Source: Planctomycetia bacterium
GTDB taxonomy: Bacteria > Planctomycetota > Phycisphaerae > Phycisphaerales > SM1A02
Assembly (NCBI GenBank): GCA_009936695.1
Contig: JAACEA010000136.1
Coordinates: 1 to 6,520, forward strand
Direction: 5' to 3'
DNA length: 6,520 nucleotides
A program made the translations under genes and the position numbers. Numbering within the stretch: the first letter of the stretch is position 1; every line of letters starts with the position of its first letter. The notes under the pieces are model-generated. The model worked only from the letters and a program-made list of their open reading frames with translations, was not told the origin of the DNA and made no database searches. Below are positions 5,145 to 6,520 of this stretch, piece by piece.

Positions 5145-6520
5145 ATGTCTCGACCTTGCCCGCCACTCCAACCGACGCCGCTCCTCGCCCGGGCCGTCGC
5201 GATCGTCCTCGGGCTCTTCACCCTGGGTGCCGTCGTCGCGGCCCCGCCAGGCGTCCCCAAGGTGGAAACCGCCCCACCAACCGCGGCACCGGAGATGCCG
5301 TCCACCGACCCCGCCACGCCGACCACGACCGAACCGGAAGCCGTGGCGATGTTCGACCTGCGTCGCCTTCCCACCGACGCGGTGCCGTCATCCGGCATCG
5401 ACCCCGGTGAGATCGCGTTGTTCCTGCTTGCCGAGGCCGCTGGACCGAATGGAATCGTCGAACGGCACCGTGACTGGATCGTCGCCCGAGGGACGCCTGC
5501 CGCGATCAACGCCGTACGACGGGCTCACGCGAACCTGGTCGGCGGGGTCGTTCCGCCCGCGCGGATGCAGGTGATCCTCCTTGAAATCGACCGGTCCCAT
5601 TCGGACGCTCGAGACATCCTCGATCTTCTCGGTTCGGGCCAGGTCTCGCCGGCGAGCCTCGCCGGAATCGAAGCGTCGCCCGCCGTGACCGTGATCGCCC
5701 GTCCGAGCTTCGCGGACCCGATCGAGTCGGCGGCCATGCCCCTCCTCGAGAAAGCAGAGGATTCGAAGTTCGAACTCACCGTGGACGTTCCCAGTCTCGA
5801 CGGCGAGCCGGGCCGATATCGAATCACGTTCGAGCAGGCCCGGGAACGAACGCTGGGGCGTCGACGCGATCGAACCGGCCATCGCTTCGAGGGCGATGCG
5901 AAGATCTCGCGCGAGTCGTATTCGGCGATCCTCGCAGCGCCCTTCGCCGAGGCGGAGGTTCGAGAACTGGACGGCGGGCGTCGCCGGATCGAACTCGCGG
6001 CGCCGACCACGCTCGGTGATTCGATCGCCATCCTTCTTCGACTCGAACCGATGCCCATCGAAGATGCCGAGACCCGGGGCCCGGTCTACCGATCGATGCA
6101 GGCCACCCGTGACGGCATCGGCGTCGCCTACTTCGATCGCGAGATCGCCCAGGTCATGGGCCATTTCGCGGCCGGCTGGCTCGAACGACCCGAACGGGAG
6201 CGCGAAGAACGCACGGACCTCCTCGTCGACATGCTCGGCCTTCGTCCGGGCATGGCGGTGGCCGACATCGGCGCCGGTTCCGGATACTTCACGCGGCGAA
6301 TGTCCCCGAAGGTCGGCCAGACCGGACGGATCTATGCGACCGACATCCAGCCCGAGATGCTTCGAATCCTCGGAGAGGGACTTCAACGGGAGGGTATCGA
6401 GAACGTCGAGCCGATTCTCGGCCGGATCGACGACACCGGCCTCGCCTCGGAGTCCGTCGACCTGATCCTTCTGGTCGACGTCTATCACGAGTTCGACCAT
6501 CCCTGGGAGATGGCCCGCTC
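5145..6520 (+). CDS. Signal-peptide protein: unknown domain fused to a class I SAM methyltransferase (3' end cut by the window)
   Basis: The frame is open from ATG 5145 to the right edge (458 codons seen). Residues 1-33 look like a Sec signal: Arg16, a hydrophobic core AVAIVLGLFTLGAVVA (17-32), then AP. Residues about 36-66 are a Pro/Thr/Ala-rich linker. Residues about 67-312 form a domain I do not recognise, with strands such as MQVILLEID (141-149) and VTVIARPSF (181-189); the strand pattern faintly recalls secretin-type domains, but that is weak. From about 326 comes a planctomycete-style methyltransferase entry, AYFDREIAQVMGH (328-340) and WLERPERERE (345-354). SAM motif I is VADIGAGSGYF (372-382), the acidic residue after strand 2 is in YATDIQPEML (397-406), and LLVDVYHEFDHP (442-453) falls in the motif IV region. 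A class I methyl transfer reaction is secure; the substrate is unknown. The C-terminal part is missing. Confidence 0.85.
   Translation, partial: MSRPCPPLQPTPLLARAVAIVLGLFTLGAVVAAPPGVPKVETAPPTAAPEMPSTDPATPTTTEPEAVAMFDLRRLPTDAVPSSGIDPGEIALFLLAEAAGPNGIVERHRDWIVARGTPAAINAVRRAHANLVGGVVPPARMQVILLEIDRSHSDARDILDLLGSGQVSPASLAGIEASPAVTVIARPSFADPIESAAMPLLEKAEDSKFELTVDVPSLDGEPGRYRITFEQARERTLGRRRDRTGHRFEGDAKISRESYSAILAAPFAEAEVRELDGGRRRIELAAPTTLGDSIAILLRLEPMPIEDAETRGPVYRSMQATRDGIGVAYFDREIAQVMGHFAAGWLERPEREREERTDLLVDMLGLRPGMAVADIGAGSGYFTRRMSPKVGQTGRIYATDIQPEMLRILGEGLQREGIENVEPILGRIDDTGLASESVDLILLVDVYHEFDHPWEMAR

Noticed and set aside
5042..5509. N-terminal extension of the SRAP frame upstream of 5041
   Set aside because: SRAP activity needs Cys2 directly after the initiator Met, which fixes the start at 5041. 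The extension is antisense to the divergent gene.
5388..6500. Minus-strand open frame of 370 codons at the right end
   Set aside because: It lies antisense to the signal-peptide/methyltransferase gene, whose SAM motifs and start signals are clear. The antisense product shows no family features.

Overview
The window is GC-rich (low-to-mid 60s % by eye) with gene-dense coding, heavy use of CGA for arginine and many TCGA/GATC/CGAA tetramers. The protein types fit a planctomycete-like bacterium, perhaps of the Phycisphaerae: an ImuA of the variety carrying an HEW motif but no P-loop, a DnaE2-type mutasome cassette, and a Sec-signal-bearing SAM methyltransferase. The placement comes from recognising protein families by eye, not from a database search.

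Layout. Four complete genes and the start of a fifth lie on the minus strand, read right to left: an SRAP/YedK (HMCES-type) abasic-site protein (5041-4322), a PAPS-dependent sulfotransferase family protein (4311-3319), a gap of about 305 bases holding a possible terminator and a promoter with an operator-like dyad, then imuA (3013-1466 as the frame reads), imuB (1824-61), and from 56 to the left edge the first 18 codons of another gene. By position that last gene is probably dnaE2. On the plus strand, divergent from the SRAP gene across 103 bases, an open frame starts at 5145 and runs off the right edge. It encodes a signal peptide, a domain of about 250 residues that I do not recognise, and a class I SAM methyltransferase domain.

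How the genes work together. ImuA, ImuB and DnaE2 form the mutasome used for error-prone bypass of damaged template, and SRAP proteins crosslink to abasic sites in single-stranded DNA. The minus-strand cluster therefore looks like a DNA-damage-tolerance module with a sulfotransferase gene lodged between SRAP and imuA. A separate promoter in front of imuA suggests the mutasome genes can be induced on their own.

The points most worth a second look are the fusion of an unknown domain to an apparently exported methyltransferase, the 359-nt imuA/imuB overlap, the dyad over the imuA -35 box, and the lack of a recognisable beta-clamp motif in ImuB. I found no tRNA, rRNA, CRISPR array, insertion sequence or obvious mobile element.
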